Below are positions 1 to 10,480 of a DNA stretch of 64,000 bases, piece by piece. A program made the position numbers and the translations under genes. This DNA is from Ophiosphaerella korrae (taxonomy: Eukaryota > Ascomycota > Dothideomycetes > Pleosporales > Phaeosphaeriaceae): assembly GCA_028456385.1 (NCBI GenBank), contig JALNQF010000011.1, forward strand, positions 434,001-498,000, written 5' to 3'. The notes under the pieces are model-generated. The model was not told where the DNA came from. It saw only the letters and a list, made by a program, of their open reading frames with translations, and did not search any database. Positions within the stretch are counted from its first letter, which is position 1. Each line of letters opens with the position of its first letter.

Positions 1-1051
1 GGAGAGGCGGTAGACCGAATACTCGAGGATAATACATCAGAGGTCTACAGACACACTCGAAACACAATCAGCGCAAGCATCGCAAGAGTTGGGGAACAAG
101 ATTTAGGCATCGAATATCCTGGACTGTTCTCTGCTTATCAGTATGCCGAAAGCATCAGAGACTCAATCCTCCATGAAATCACGGAAACCGTGCGTTTGTG
201 CGAGGAGCACGCCCGGTCCCAGACTGTTAAGGGTTACAATGGTATTAAGAACTTGGGAATCCTACATCTTGGCAACAGATTTTATGCCGATGTCATGTCC
301 CGCCCGGAGAGGATGTTTCGAAAGTCGGCGCATGCGCTTGCCCGGCAAGTAGACGTTGAAATTGAGCTGCTAGACTTCTTTAATGTTGCGAGCCTATGGG
401 AGCGGCAAGAGGAGGTCGCTGGTACCAGCATGGCGGTGACGGTTGCAGGCGTAGTTGGAGGTCGACTAGTGGGCGGTGTAGGCTGGTTTAATGGTGCTCT
501 CGGTGCTACAAAGGTTATGGGCTCCAATAACATGAGGAGGCTATTGGTTCCTGGCCTCATTCTAGGTGGTAAGTTGGCTAAGTGCTATCTTGAGAAGACT
601 GCTAACGTTCATAGTTGCTATCGGGGTATCCTACATACTGGCATCCGTGCCCAAGTCATTACCGCATCGACTCAGTGCAAAGCTGGCTCAGCAGCTGGCG
701 GCCATCGACTACACCCACCAAAATGCACTGCGAATTAGCCCCGAGGTCCGCCGTGTACTCAAAGGCCTGGCTAACGACGTCCGCATTGGTCTGCAGCGGA
801 ACATAGAGAAGCTTCAACTCAAAAAGTAGGAGATGAACAAAGTCAGAATCGAGACTGAAGTAGCACACAAGTATTCTAGCAGCCTTGTCCGTAGCAGCAA
901 TGATTTGCACCAGATGGTGCAGAGAGTAGACTTCGAAGCGGCGCCACCAACTGTATTTGCTGGCGCGAGCGGTTCAAATAGAGTTTTTTTTTTTAGAAGT
1001 TTATACAGTAGTTTATACAGCACAGTATTACGATTCCGCAACCACGGTTGA
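1..1051 (+). pseudogene. fzo1: Fzo1/mitofusin C-terminal half, broken by one stop, 5' end outside window
   Basis: C-terminal half of the outer-mitochondrial-membrane GTPase that drives mitochondrial fusion. Frame 1 is open from base 1 and carries the region before the membrane (RQVDVEIELLDFF, SLWERQEEVAGT), then a Gly-rich hydrophobic segment (VTVAGVVGGRLVGGVGW) and a second one. A clean 46-nt intron lies at 569-614 (GTAAGT, GCTAAC, CATAG) and joins to frame 2, giving SVPKSLPHRLSAKLAQQLA and the C-terminal coiled coil. A TAG at 827-829 interrupts this helix. The same frame then continues with clear Fzo1 sequence (EVAHKYSSSLVRSSNDLHQM) to about 970. The stop therefore looks like a point mutation (CAG to TAG fits RIP) rather than a natural end. 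The GTPase domain would lie left of the window. Family identification is from memory of conserved Fzo1 sequence. Confidence 0.85.
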
Positions 1052-3040
1052 AGTTCCAGAGAAACTTCGGCAAGTCACGAGTCTCACGCAGTCTTAGATA
1101 GTCTTATCGGGTCTTATAATATAAGAAGCACGAAAGGGGGTTGTGTGAGCACTAAGAGCCTAGCTAAGGGGCTAGCCGCACAAGCAGCATGCTGGCGGCC
1201 CAACTTGTTGCCTCTTCAGAACTCTTGAGAGACTCACGGCCCGGTATGCTTGAGAGATGACTTTTTGTTCGCTCTGTCTGATCGATGGCACAAGGCAGCG
1301 GATGGGGGGACACATTTCACATCTGTAATTCAATAACCGACCTTTCTGAATTGCAGTATACTGCTTGAGCTTAAGAATTATTGACTCCCTAGCATCTACA
1401 GACTAGGCTTGTTCATAGCTATTTACAATATACATGCGTAGCTTTCGGGCGCTGTGAGAGACGAAATCTGAAGGCGTATGATCTTTGCTTTCGTGCTTTG
1501 TGCGTGCTATAACAGACGCAAAAAGTCGAGTACAATTTGTCGCCTGACAAGCCTCCAGCTTCGACAAGAGGCAGGCCAGGGAGGGTAAGGCTCCGAACCA
1601 TTGTACCAAACCCATAGCTTCGGTAGATCTTGGTGCCACACCAAATACAAGTAAAGAGCCGTTGTGGGTCTTCAGATGGTGTCCAATCAAACCAAGTCGA
1701 CAAGTTTTATGCATTATCGAAGACCTCGGGATGAGACTTTGTCTCCGATGCCTCACAACAGAACAAGGCGAAGACGAAAAAGGACTTTCAGATCCTGCTT
1801 GCTGGCACAAGCTCCCTCACCGTTCATGCTCATCTATATCCTTCTCCTCAGGGAGGCCGTCGCAGCTACACACCCATCGCAGATTGTGAACTTTGAAGTT
1901 TCGCTGCTGTTGCTTCGAGGAGCGCAGAATTGGAGTCTGATATGTCGACAGCTACACCCCCATCTGAACCCAACGTTCTAAGGGGTGTTATAATCTACTT
2001 GAGTAGACACATGTTGTTCGATTACGGTCTGAATGTAATACGGTCGCAAGGGTAAACTTCTTGACAGCTAAGGTCGTGCTCGTCTGGTTTGCCTGCGTGT
2101 TGCCAGTTGGACTAGATGGCTCGGTCAATGAGCCGTTTTGACGGTCCTTAGGAATGACATGGGGACTCAACGACTCAACCCCGAGCATCTGCTACGGGAT
2201 TCTCAATCGGGCCTGAGGAATTGCTGCTTTTGGTGTCGGAGGTGACTTTGAGAGCGGTTTTCCGCATGGCTCAGGCTAAGCCTTGTTGAGTAAACTTCTC
2301 GATATCCATGGGTATTTGAAAGGGTATGATAGAACTGGAAGTGGGTCGGAATTCCTGCAATATGACTGATTTGCGCTATTTATGAGCCTGGAAACACCTG
2401 AAGATGGGACGACAACTAGATAAAGTGATGAGAGAACCTGAAGATCTCATGCCAATATCTTGCACTAACATCCCCAAAACTATGTAGGGTGCATCTGTGG
2501 CAGGCTGTGGCCATGCAACCCAACAGCAAGCACGGGCGATGACATGACTGTGTTGATATGCGGACATCAGCTTCGACTGGCAATTTTAACAAAACATCGG
2601 TGTGGCAGCCTATATTGGCTTCGACGGGAGTCTGCGAGGAAATATAATGAAGATATGCAGACTGTAGTTTACTGAGGTTGGTGCAGCAGTGAGCACCGGC
2701 TGCTTGCTCTCGAACTTACAAAGCCGAATCACCTGTATACTTCAATCATAGTATTATATCGAGCTCAGATAGTTGTGCAAAGTTGACGTTAGCGACTTAT
2801 TTGTTGACTAGTCTGTGCACTACTAAAGGCATTTATTGAACACAGCTAAATTCAATCGAGGCATTTTCCGTCAATCGTCCAAAAGGGCATCCTTCCTCTA
2901 CCGCCTAGGCACACCCCTGCCATGACTCCTCATTCCAAGTGCCCTCTGTGTCGCACCTGGAGGTAGCGGCTTTTGCGGAGCTTGCGGAGCTTGCGGTTGC
3001 GCTAACTCCTGGTTCTCTGTGCAGTTATTAGTCATGTGCG
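1052..3040. other. No recognisable gene
   Basis: The stretch holds only short unrelated ORFs in all frames. A minus-strand ORF at 1419-1703 has a CxxC pair (CIWCG), but I could not link it to a family. Around 1081-1125 there is a short run of imperfect GTCTTA-type repeats. I see no introns, RNA gene or clear transposon ends. Confidence 0.5.
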
Positions 3041-3964
3041 CATATTTGACCCCAAACCAAGGAGCGAGCCAAGTAGAAACCACGGGCGCTTATTTGCGAC
3101 GGCTTCGGCACGCATGAGACCCTCGAGATCTTGGAATTTTGCTTTGATCACGTCATCATTCTTTGTCATCTGCCCTCTCATACATCCCACAAGCTCCAGC
3201 CATGTGACATCTCGGTATTCGGCCCACTAAAGGCGGCCTATCGCAAACAAGTTGATCGGCTAGAATGGGGAGGTGTGAATACCACCGGCAAAGGACATTT
3301 CACGTACCTCTACAGCACCGCAAGGGATCGGACATTTACGCCTAGGAATATAAAGGCCGGTTTGGCCGCAGGTGGCTTGGTACCTTTCAACTCAGATCGA
3401 GTACTCAGGGATATACCAAAGCTCCCTACAGCATTGGCTATTCTAAGCGGCGATAGGGCGAACGCGGAGCCTTGCCCCCAAGCCGAAGTGTTACACACAC
3501 CTGTGACGCCTGCGACACCGGTTTCTGCAGGGACTCTTACGTCACTACAGAACTATATTATCAACGAGCATGCTCAATTGCTTGACGACAGGAGCAAACA
3601 GAGGTTGGAGAGGCACATACAGAAGCTCGTTAGGGCAACCCAAATATGCCTTACTAGAGGTGTCCTCCGGCAGGACCACATCCGGTTCCTGATGAGGATC
3701 AACAACGAAGCCAAAGTTTCGCGATCGGCCAAGCACGATATATTAGCAAGGAGAGAAGGGAAAGTGATGAGTTTCGAGGACCTTGAGGCGGTTCGGGCAG
3801 CGCGTGTTGCTAAAGAACGGGCAAAGGCAGAAAGAAAGGGGAAACGCGGTCGCAAGCATAAACTCACGCAGACGCAGAGGCGATGGAACCAAACACCAAA
3901 GCAGCGCAGACAGGAAACATGCAGCCTAAGGATGAGATTGAACCGGAATCATGGAGAGCCCTAG
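3041..3964 (+). pseudogene. Fot1/pogo-type DDE transposase, 5'-truncated
   Basis: C-terminal two thirds of a pogo-superfamily (Fot1-like) DDE transposase, the enzyme that cuts and pastes Tc1/mariner-type DNA transposons at TA sites. The catalytic core is readable in frame 2: RALICDGFGTHETLE carries the second Asp, and HTSHKLQPCDISVFGPLKAA carries the third acidic residue (D rather than E, as usual in Fot1). The post-catalytic region follows (FTPRNIKAGLAAGGLVPFN) and then a Lys/Arg-rich tail with a probable nuclear localisation stretch. A TAG at 3074-3076 and a frame change near 3050-3060 break the upstream part, where FDPK-like sequence lies in frame 3. The DNA-binding domain and first catalytic Asp are missing. 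From 3077 to 3964 the frame is open, so decay is recent or truncation came first. Confidence 0.85.
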
Positions 3965-4189
3965 TGGCACGGATGTGGTAGCGGAGAATGCAAGGGCTGG
4001 GTTAGGGTTAGCCAGCCGTCTTTTTATAGTAGGACAGGCGATAACTTAAATAATAGTAGCGGAAGATCATACTCTCCAGCCCTTAGTTTCAGTTTCTTCG
4101 CATTTGCGTAATCTATCACGACGCAGTAGACTTCTGATACCTTGTATCAAGTTAGACCATAACGTAACATATGTATGTGTGCGCATTCT

Positions 4190-4387
4190 TCATACTATCG
4201 TCTCAATAAGCCTGCTTCTAAACGGGTCCGTTATTCTGAGTGGCATGTAAAATAGCCTCAGACTGGTGTCTTTACCTGTCTCAGAATCCGCTTCCTCCGA
4301 AATATCGTCGAGCAACACAGCAATCTTCTCGGCAAGCTGGCGGGCATCGTTCTCAAGGCCTGTAGTTATGACCTTGAATAGAGCCAT
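4190..4387 (-). other. Small unassigned ORF
   Basis: A 65-codon ORF beginning with a short helical stretch. I recognise no family and there is no flanking support. Probably chance. Confidence 0.15.
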
Positions 4388-4662
4388 GATGAGTTATGCA
4401 GCAATGATTTTGCTTAAACATGTAGCGAATCGAATTAAAACTGAGGATAAGTGGATATATCACTGCGCAGGGTAGTGCTACCATGCTATTTCGTATCAGC
4501 ATGTTCTCACGTGATATGCCGACGGTATGGTTGGAACTTGCCACAATAGGACTAGCTGGACCCGCACGTGCCGATATTCTCCCGAACCAGCCTATCACGC
4601 CTACTCCCTGTAATGCTTTTGCCTCTGCTTCAATGCTCTGTAAACGCGACGGTTCGCGACCA

Positions 4663-5679
4663 ATGGCGACACGGTCAGAGATAATCCATGCCAATCCGAT
4701 CGGCCAGGGGTTGGACAACTTCCGCGATGCGCACGCCAAGGTTCCGACAGACGAAGGCAATCCAGTGGCGGACGATACCGCTGTCGATCTCCTCTGTGCC
4801 GTGAATTGCCTTCCCGCATCTCGGCTGCTGCCTTCAAAGTGCGGCAAAGGAAGCCTTGGGATTGACCTCTGCAAACTGAGCTTAGCAATCATTTCGAACT
4901 ACTACGACTGCGAACGTATCAAGCCACTCCTCGATGTCATTTTCAACAATCAGCCCGACCAAGACATCTGGGACGCTGTCTATGAGTTGATACCACCATA
5001 CCGTGCTTTACCATCCACAAGCTGCTTCGCGAACTCAACCGAACACGGCAAATGCGTCGACGCGCCGAACAAAATACAGTGTACCATCTCTGCAGCAAGT
5101 TCCGAAAGCGCTTTGCTCTTGCACTGCCCACTCCTGCGGCTCCCACCAGAAATCCGTTGTCTGATCTATCGCATCCTCCTTCGCTCAGATCGGCACGTGC
5201 GCATGATACCACCTCCACAAGATGAAGACCATGTACCCTGTCCAAACGACCTCCATCCTTCCATCTTAGGCACATGCCGTCTTCTATACCCGGAGGCGCA
5301 TTACGTCCTGTACGGAGAGAATTCTTTCCGCGCTCACCGAATCAACGAGGATAATCGCAACGCAGCTCTGATACGACGTGCGAAATATTGTATTGGTGTG
5401 AACAGGCGTGAAGAAGGTGAGGATGAAGCGAGGAAGCTAGTAGACTTCTTAGGCCTCCATAGGGAGCTAAGGTTTATTGAGTTGGACGTTGGATTCGATT
5501 TAATAGCGGACCCCAGCATCTATAATCTTATTCGCCAAGCCATTCAGGATCACCGGCATCTGATGCATATCAAGATACTGTCCCCATTAACCGTGGACGA
5601 GATCTGGCGGCATGCCTGGAGGCTGTGGCGGATTGTGAAAGATCAGGCGCTCCTATTGGAATGGCTTGGGGAGAACTAA
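4663..5679 (+). CDS. Chimeric fungal protein: N-terminal kinase-associated segment fused to 2EXR/F-box-like domain
   Basis: One uninterrupted frame. The upstream ATG at 4483 is possible, but I chose 4663 because homology begins there (ATRSEIIHANPIGQGLDNFR). Residues about 1-150 resemble the N-terminal region of fungal-type (FunK1/Sgk2-like) protein kinases, including IWDAVYELIPP and FANSTEHGKCVD. The kinase domain never follows. From about residue 160 the protein becomes a 2EXR/DUF7730-type F-box-like domain, widespread in ascomycetes: LLRLPPEIRCLIYRILL, then HPSILGTCRLLYPEAHYVLY and ENSFRAHRI. That domain is usually near the N-terminus of its own protein, so this ORF looks like a fusion of two gene fragments. 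A second copy of the N-terminal piece lies at 54703-54988. Whether it is expressed is unknown. The kinase-family link is recalled and less sure than the 2EXR link. Confidence 0.6.
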   Translation: MATRSEIIHANPIGQGLDNFRDAHAKVPTDEGNPVADDTAVDLLCAVNCLPASRLLPSKCGKGSLGIDLCKLSLAIISNYYDCERIKPLLDVIFNNQPDQDIWDAVYELIPPYRALPSTSCFANSTEHGKCVDAPNKIQCTISAASSESALLLHCPLLRLPPEIRCLIYRILLRSDRHVRMIPPPQDEDHVPCPNDLHPSILGTCRLLYPEAHYVLYGENSFRAHRINEDNRNAALIRRAKYCIGVNRREEGEDEARKLVDFLGLHRELRFIELDVGFDLIADPSIYNLIRQAIQDHRHLMHIKILSPLTVDEIWRHAWRLWRIVKDQALLLEWLGEN

Positions 5680-7979
5680 GCGTGTATTCTTCGATATTAA
5701 GTGAATTGCAGCTAAATTAAATTCCTTCAACTTGACCCAATACTTGAGTGCCCGAGTGCAACTATTTTCACCATAGCCAATGACGATGGAGTAATAGCCT
5801 CTCGCAGATGCACCGACTTACAATCGGCGAGCTCTATGACTACCTTCTTTGACAGTGCAGTACGAGGTCGCTCACTTCTAGTTCGCTGTCTGCATCAATG
5901 GGAGCGAGTACTAGTAATACGATATAGGTTACATTCGTACACGTGGAGTACTGCGATTACCCTAGTATAGTAATTTTTAGACTTATACGCCGGTACCTTT
6001 GCGGACTTAGAGGGAGGTTAAGAAACTCCTAAATTAGACCTACAGTCACTGGAAGCCCGGCCATGAAACTAGTACTGGCCGTTCTTGAGCTCGGCGAGAT
6101 CCCCCGTTTTGTAGTATCCTTCATTATTAAAGGCAGCGTCAGTAAGCTCCTCGTCGCCAAAGTAACTAAAGAACTGTCAGTTTGAAGAGCCTCCTGGTTG
6201 CTTATGTCTTTGGCTTTGTTGGGTATCATACCCGAATAGCATTCTCGGGCTTTTTTTTTACCATGATTCCCTTCTGACAGTTTTGCAGTGGTGGCGGAGA
6301 CCGCGCGCCCTATTAAACCCTTATGAAAACTTAGGGGAGCTTTCGGCTAAAGCGCCCCTTCTTACCTCTTTATCCGACATCCCACAAATGGCACGACCTC
6401 CTAGCTCATTTGTCCCATAGACAATATAGAATGGCAGCCCCGTGAGCTCGATCCAGAACTAAAATTCAGACTACTCGAGGGTTGCACCACCACAATAGAT
6501 TGCGGATAGCCCCTTAAAACAACTAGACCACGATTCCACTAGGGGGTTCGCTAATATGTATTCTTTCATTTCGTGTAGAACCGCTAGTATACGCCCTACT
6601 GTAGTAATTTAATAGGCTCTAAGGGCCTTTAGGATTTGCTGTGCACTGGCCGTTTCTCTAATATAATAGAGCTTCTTTCCAGACAATACGGGTTCCAGTG
6701 CTTTCCTATAGCCAGTCCACTAATAGGCCCCTTTGTAGCCGAGAGCGGCACTGCCAGGTTCAGCAGGATTGCGCTCAAAATAGAAAGATGCTCTCAGGAG
6801 GACCACGCCCTTAGAGGGACCAGAGGTGCTTAAAGGAAACAACACCGCGCCCAGGCGCTTCGAGTCGATTTGCACTGCGTAATTGGTTTCAAATTAGAAA
6901 GACTTCCCTAGAGGCCTTTTACAAGACAATATTAGGATCAAGAAGAGATGATCGGGTTTATTCTCGTTGTTTATGATGTTGCATATACAGCTGCGGCTTT
7001 GTCTCCAGACCTGCTACCAGCAAGGATACAAGCTGGCCTGAATTTTAGCATAAGGCTAGTCTCATCCGGACGGATGCTGGATGCTGAATGAACGTCAGTC
7101 TCGTTGTTGGATTAGCTAGGCGGCGCACTCACGCAAGATAACGCTGACACCACCGATCGCACAGACTACGAAGAAAGCAATTATAAACTCGTAGACGTTA
7201 CATAAAACTACAGTGATATACAAATAGTAGCCATGCAGGAAGCCTTGTTGATCAAATCCTAGTCACTGTTTGCGGACGAGGTCGCGTGTATGTATAATAT
7301 CACTAAGTAATTCTGGGTACGTCCTTTCACGGCCATCCTTTTCATAGACAATGACTTCCGGGCTTAGGTGTCTAGCACTTGCAGCTAGCAATATAACGAA
7401 AACTGGGTCTTCCAGGAACCCGTAAGCAGTATTCGCCGCCATTCGTAGTGCTTGTGTGTGTGTTTTAGAAGATCGTACGTTGTACTAGGTAAGCACGCTT
7501 AGCACATAAGAGGGCCGATGTCAGGATATTTCTAGAGAGGGGAAATGGAAGGGGAAACAGGTTGCGAGGTTGAGAAATATAAGAGAGTATACAGATTCAT
7601 GAAACTGGGTAAGGTATATAGGAATACTCATATAGTAGAGGGGCCACCCCGCCTTTCCCAGGCGCCAAGAGCCCCGTTAGGAAGTAAGAAAAATTGACAA
7701 CACACTTGAACAATTTCTAACCACGTGCCAAAGGTGCGAAATCCTTCGAAAGTCGGAGGATTAACTAGATAGCCCACACACACTCAACCAGGAGGTGCGG
7801 ATGACTATCACGCATGGCAGATGCAATGTCTTTATCTCTAAGCCCTTCACAAACCCCTCAAAAACTCGGTACACTCTCCCGGGAAGCTTGGGTGCATAGT
7901 CATCGATCCCCCTTTCCTTGTAAAACCCAATAGCAAGGTCTGATGATCCCTGCCGCACTATGCATTCGAAAATCCTTAA
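5680..7979. other. No recognisable gene; probably decayed repeat DNA
   Basis: About 2.3 kb with no ORF longer than about 66 codons and stops in every frame. The texture, rich in TA steps with short G/C runs, suggests an old mutated transposon, but I could not identify polymerase, integrase or transposase motifs. Confidence 0.45.
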
Positions 7980-8000
7980 GGGGGGGGGGGGGGGGGGGGG
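7980..8000. repeat. Homopolymer of 21 G
   Basis: An unbroken run of guanines immediately beyond the 3' end of the histidine-phosphatase remnant (read as C's on its strand). Such runs are unstable and can also be assembly artefacts. Confidence 0.9.
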
Positions 8001-8636
8001 TGTGGTACAAGAGCCGTCGGGCCGAAGTCCTGTTGTGCCTTTGTGTCGACATTGACTCCAAACCTCAAGGAGTCTGCTTCTGACTCCTCATCTGTGCCAA
8101 ATCGATACGAGCGCGTTTCACAAGCGTCATATCGATATCCCTTAACAAGGAATGCAATGAACCCTCTATGTGTGATGAGGGCAATATTGTTGTATACCTT
8201 GGAGAGTTCGTTTAAGCGTCCTCGAACCTTCTCAGCACGTATAGTGGCAGTCTCTAGAGCGTGTGGTGGAGAAGTTCAGATGTGGAAAATTTGCCGAAAT
8301 ATCGGCCCGGGAGATGCCCTTATTGCAAATAGCGTCGTGGGCTTCGCGCAGGTCGGGCCAGATCTGTATTTCAGTCTCGTTTGGAGCTGAGCCAATAAAC
8401 GGGAAGGCGTTTATGGCAGTCTGGATGGTACGCGTCATGGGCGAGATGATGATGAGATCTGGGACGACAGAGATCTTGATTCGCTTAGTGGCTTCGTGCC
8501 CTGCGTCCGTCAAGGGTGGGTCGCGGTGGGGGTAGCCGCGATCGATATTATGGAGGGATTGTCCGTGACGGATGATATGCACTAGAGGACTCGTAGTGGG
8601 TTCTGCTAGGTCGTAAGCGCTTTCAAGTATTGACAT
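8001..8636 (-). pseudogene. Histidine phosphatase (phosphoglycerate-mutase-like), frameshifted
   Basis: Histidine phosphatase superfamily protein that would form a phosphohistidine and hydrolyse a phosphorylated substrate; the substrate is unknown. From 8636 leftward the frame gives VHIIRHGQSLHNID (catalytic RHG), DPPLTDAGHEATKRI, SPMTRTIQTAINAF and DLREAHDAICNKGISRADIS. At about 8240-8260 the frame shifts and a short conserved block seems deleted. The next frame carries NNIALITHRGFIAFLVKG with the second catalytic His, then SYRFGTDEE and VNVDTKAQQDFGPTALVP, and runs into the C/G homopolymer. The start is the ATG at 8634-8636. All catalytic motifs survive, split over two frames, so this is a recently broken copy of a common ascomycete gene. 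Confidence 0.85.
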
Positions 8637-9395
8637 GAGATTGCGTTACCCATTATTGAGGATTCAGTTGCGGTCAAAGCGCTTTGTAAGAGGGCGCGTC
8701 CTGAAGTTCGCGAGTGGGACAGAAAGTAGCAAGATGGAAATTATGCTGCAACTTGTCCAATTGCTAAGCCACTAGTTCGCTGGCTAAACATTTTCGAGAA
8801 CGGAAATCGATTACAGCCTGCAGGCGAGTGTTGCATTCCAACTGCACCAGTTCCGTCCTAGGCTCCTCTGGGCTTGGGTCCTCCGGGTCCCTGATTTGGC
8901 CTTCCGGTTCCCATTTTGGTGTAAATCATGCCCTTTCCCTGAACCAAAACAGGTTGGCAGCTTCAATTACTCACCACTAGCTGTAAACGGTTGGCACCTA
9001 GCCATGTCTACTCCCTACCTTGGATCCTTAGTAGATCCTCAAATCCCGCTTGCCAAGTCTATTACTTGGCTTTGGCTCCCAAAACTAAGGACTGGTGGAG
9101 TATGGAGATATGAACCACAAATAGTGAAAGTTGGCAAAGCAATTGGTAAGGCAGTTTTAAGTGATTGGTCCTGAGTTGCATTTGGACTTTCTGGGTGACC
9201 GGATCTACATCCTGGATAAGAAAAGGGCTGAATTATGTGCTGAGCTTCCACTCCTCCAATTATAAAGTAGGAAGTCTCGTGTATATCATTATTTCTTGCC
9301 GCCCAGATCTGTGTTCTAGAGCATCTATGCAGATGCTGTGCATAGCTGTCATCCCCGCGCCTCGTCCTCACAAGCGGTAGCCCGGTGAAGTGAGG
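8637..9395. other. No recognisable gene
   Basis: Contains a 92-codon plus-strand ORF (8896-9174) and a 119-codon minus ORF (9039-9398). Neither resembles anything I know and they overlap each other. Probably non-coding. Confidence 0.4.
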
Positions 9396-10480
9396 CATTC
9401 TTGTCGTCCGAGAATTTTAGGGAAATCGTAGTTAAGGTCGTGTACGCTGGTATTTGTACAATCGATTTATAGGTCCTGCGACACGAGCGTGGGTTGGAAC
9501 GTTGGAACCGGTGGTTCTTGCCCACGAGGGGGTTTGCCGGGTGATGGAAGTAGGCAGAGATATGAAGGGCTTTGAGGTAGGTGAGGTGATAGTCCTAAAT
9601 CCAAACAACCCATTGGACGATCACGACAAGTTAGGCCATACCCGAGAAGGCCTGTTCCAAGAATACATGAAAGTGGGCCAGGAATTCTTGGATAGATCAC
9701 AGGTTCTGTCTCTAGGACGCTCCGCACCTAGCGCCACGGATACGCTCGCCGAGCCGTCAAGCTGCGTTGTGGCGGCTCTAGGTCGAATCAGAGACCGTAT
9801 ACCCGGGAAAAACGTCCTAGTCGTAGGAGCCGACTTCATGGGTCTCCTGTTTATTCTAATGAATGCCAAGATGGGCGCGTGGAGCATCTTTTTCATAAAC
9901 CGCTCACCACAGAGGCTCGACTTTGCCGTATTGTGGAATTGCGGAACGATCAAATGGCTTTTTCGCGGACGAGGGGGCCTCGCCATCGTCGCCGGTGAAC
10001 GAAGCGATAAGGGGAGAGGGTGTCGATATTGTCATCATTTGTGTATCACTCGGGCAGGGCGTGCAGACCGCGCAAGAGGTCATTGGATATGCGAATTCTG
10101 GCGGTTGCGTATACCTGTTCGCAGGCATCCGTCCCGGTGATACGTTAGCGCTGAAAAGAGGGGATGATTTCGTGGGCGCCAGCCTTGATGCACGGTCGGT
10201 CCGCTCCGGCTGGAAGACAGTGAATTGGTACAATCTATGGCAAGGCTGTCGATGTCTCCAGTCATCGTGGAAGCCGCCAAGAAGATCTAGCCACGGCAGC
10301 GGATCTGGTCCGCCACGATCGTCTTTCCTTTGGCAGGGTAGTTTCGCACATCATCTCGCTCAAGGCACTGCCGGAGTGCATGCTTGCGCTAGCTCGGGAT
10401 GGGAAGTATCCAGGGCGTGCCAGCCAAAGAGTAATTGTGGACGTGGAAGCACGGTACAAAGTAGTTCACCTGGCAGAGGA
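9396..10480 (+). pseudogene. Zinc-type medium-chain dehydrogenase/reductase (MDR), multiply frameshifted
   Basis: Alcohol/threonine-dehydrogenase-like MDR protein. EIVVKVVYAGICTIDL appears at about 9422-9470 and ends in a stop. After a frame change, VVLAHEGVCRVMEVGRDMKG carries the conserved GHE-like catalytic region (here AHE). The coenzyme-binding fold follows (KNVLVVGADFMGLLF), with the usual GxGxxG altered to GADFMG. A second frameshift near 9930-9960 leads to GVDIVIICVSLGQGVQTAQE. A third near 10240 leads to VVSHIISLKALPECMLALAR and YPGRASQRVIVDV, the normal MDR C-terminus. The last frame continues without a stop into isomerase-like sequence. NAD(P)-dependent oxidation of a polyol or sugar is likely from the family, but the protein is dead as it stands. 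Confidence 0.75.

Noticed and set aside
1419..1703. Possible BED-type zinc finger (CIWCG)
   Set aside because: One CxxC without the matching His/Cys pair at proper spacing and no other transposase sequence nearby.
4000..4012. TTAGGG-like telomere word in GGGTTAGGGTTAG
   Set aside because: Only two partial units, inside the 3' flank of a transposon; not a telomeric array.
8043..8390. 115-codon plus-strand ORF
   Set aside because: Antisense of the histidine phosphatase, whose catalytic motifs are on the minus strand.
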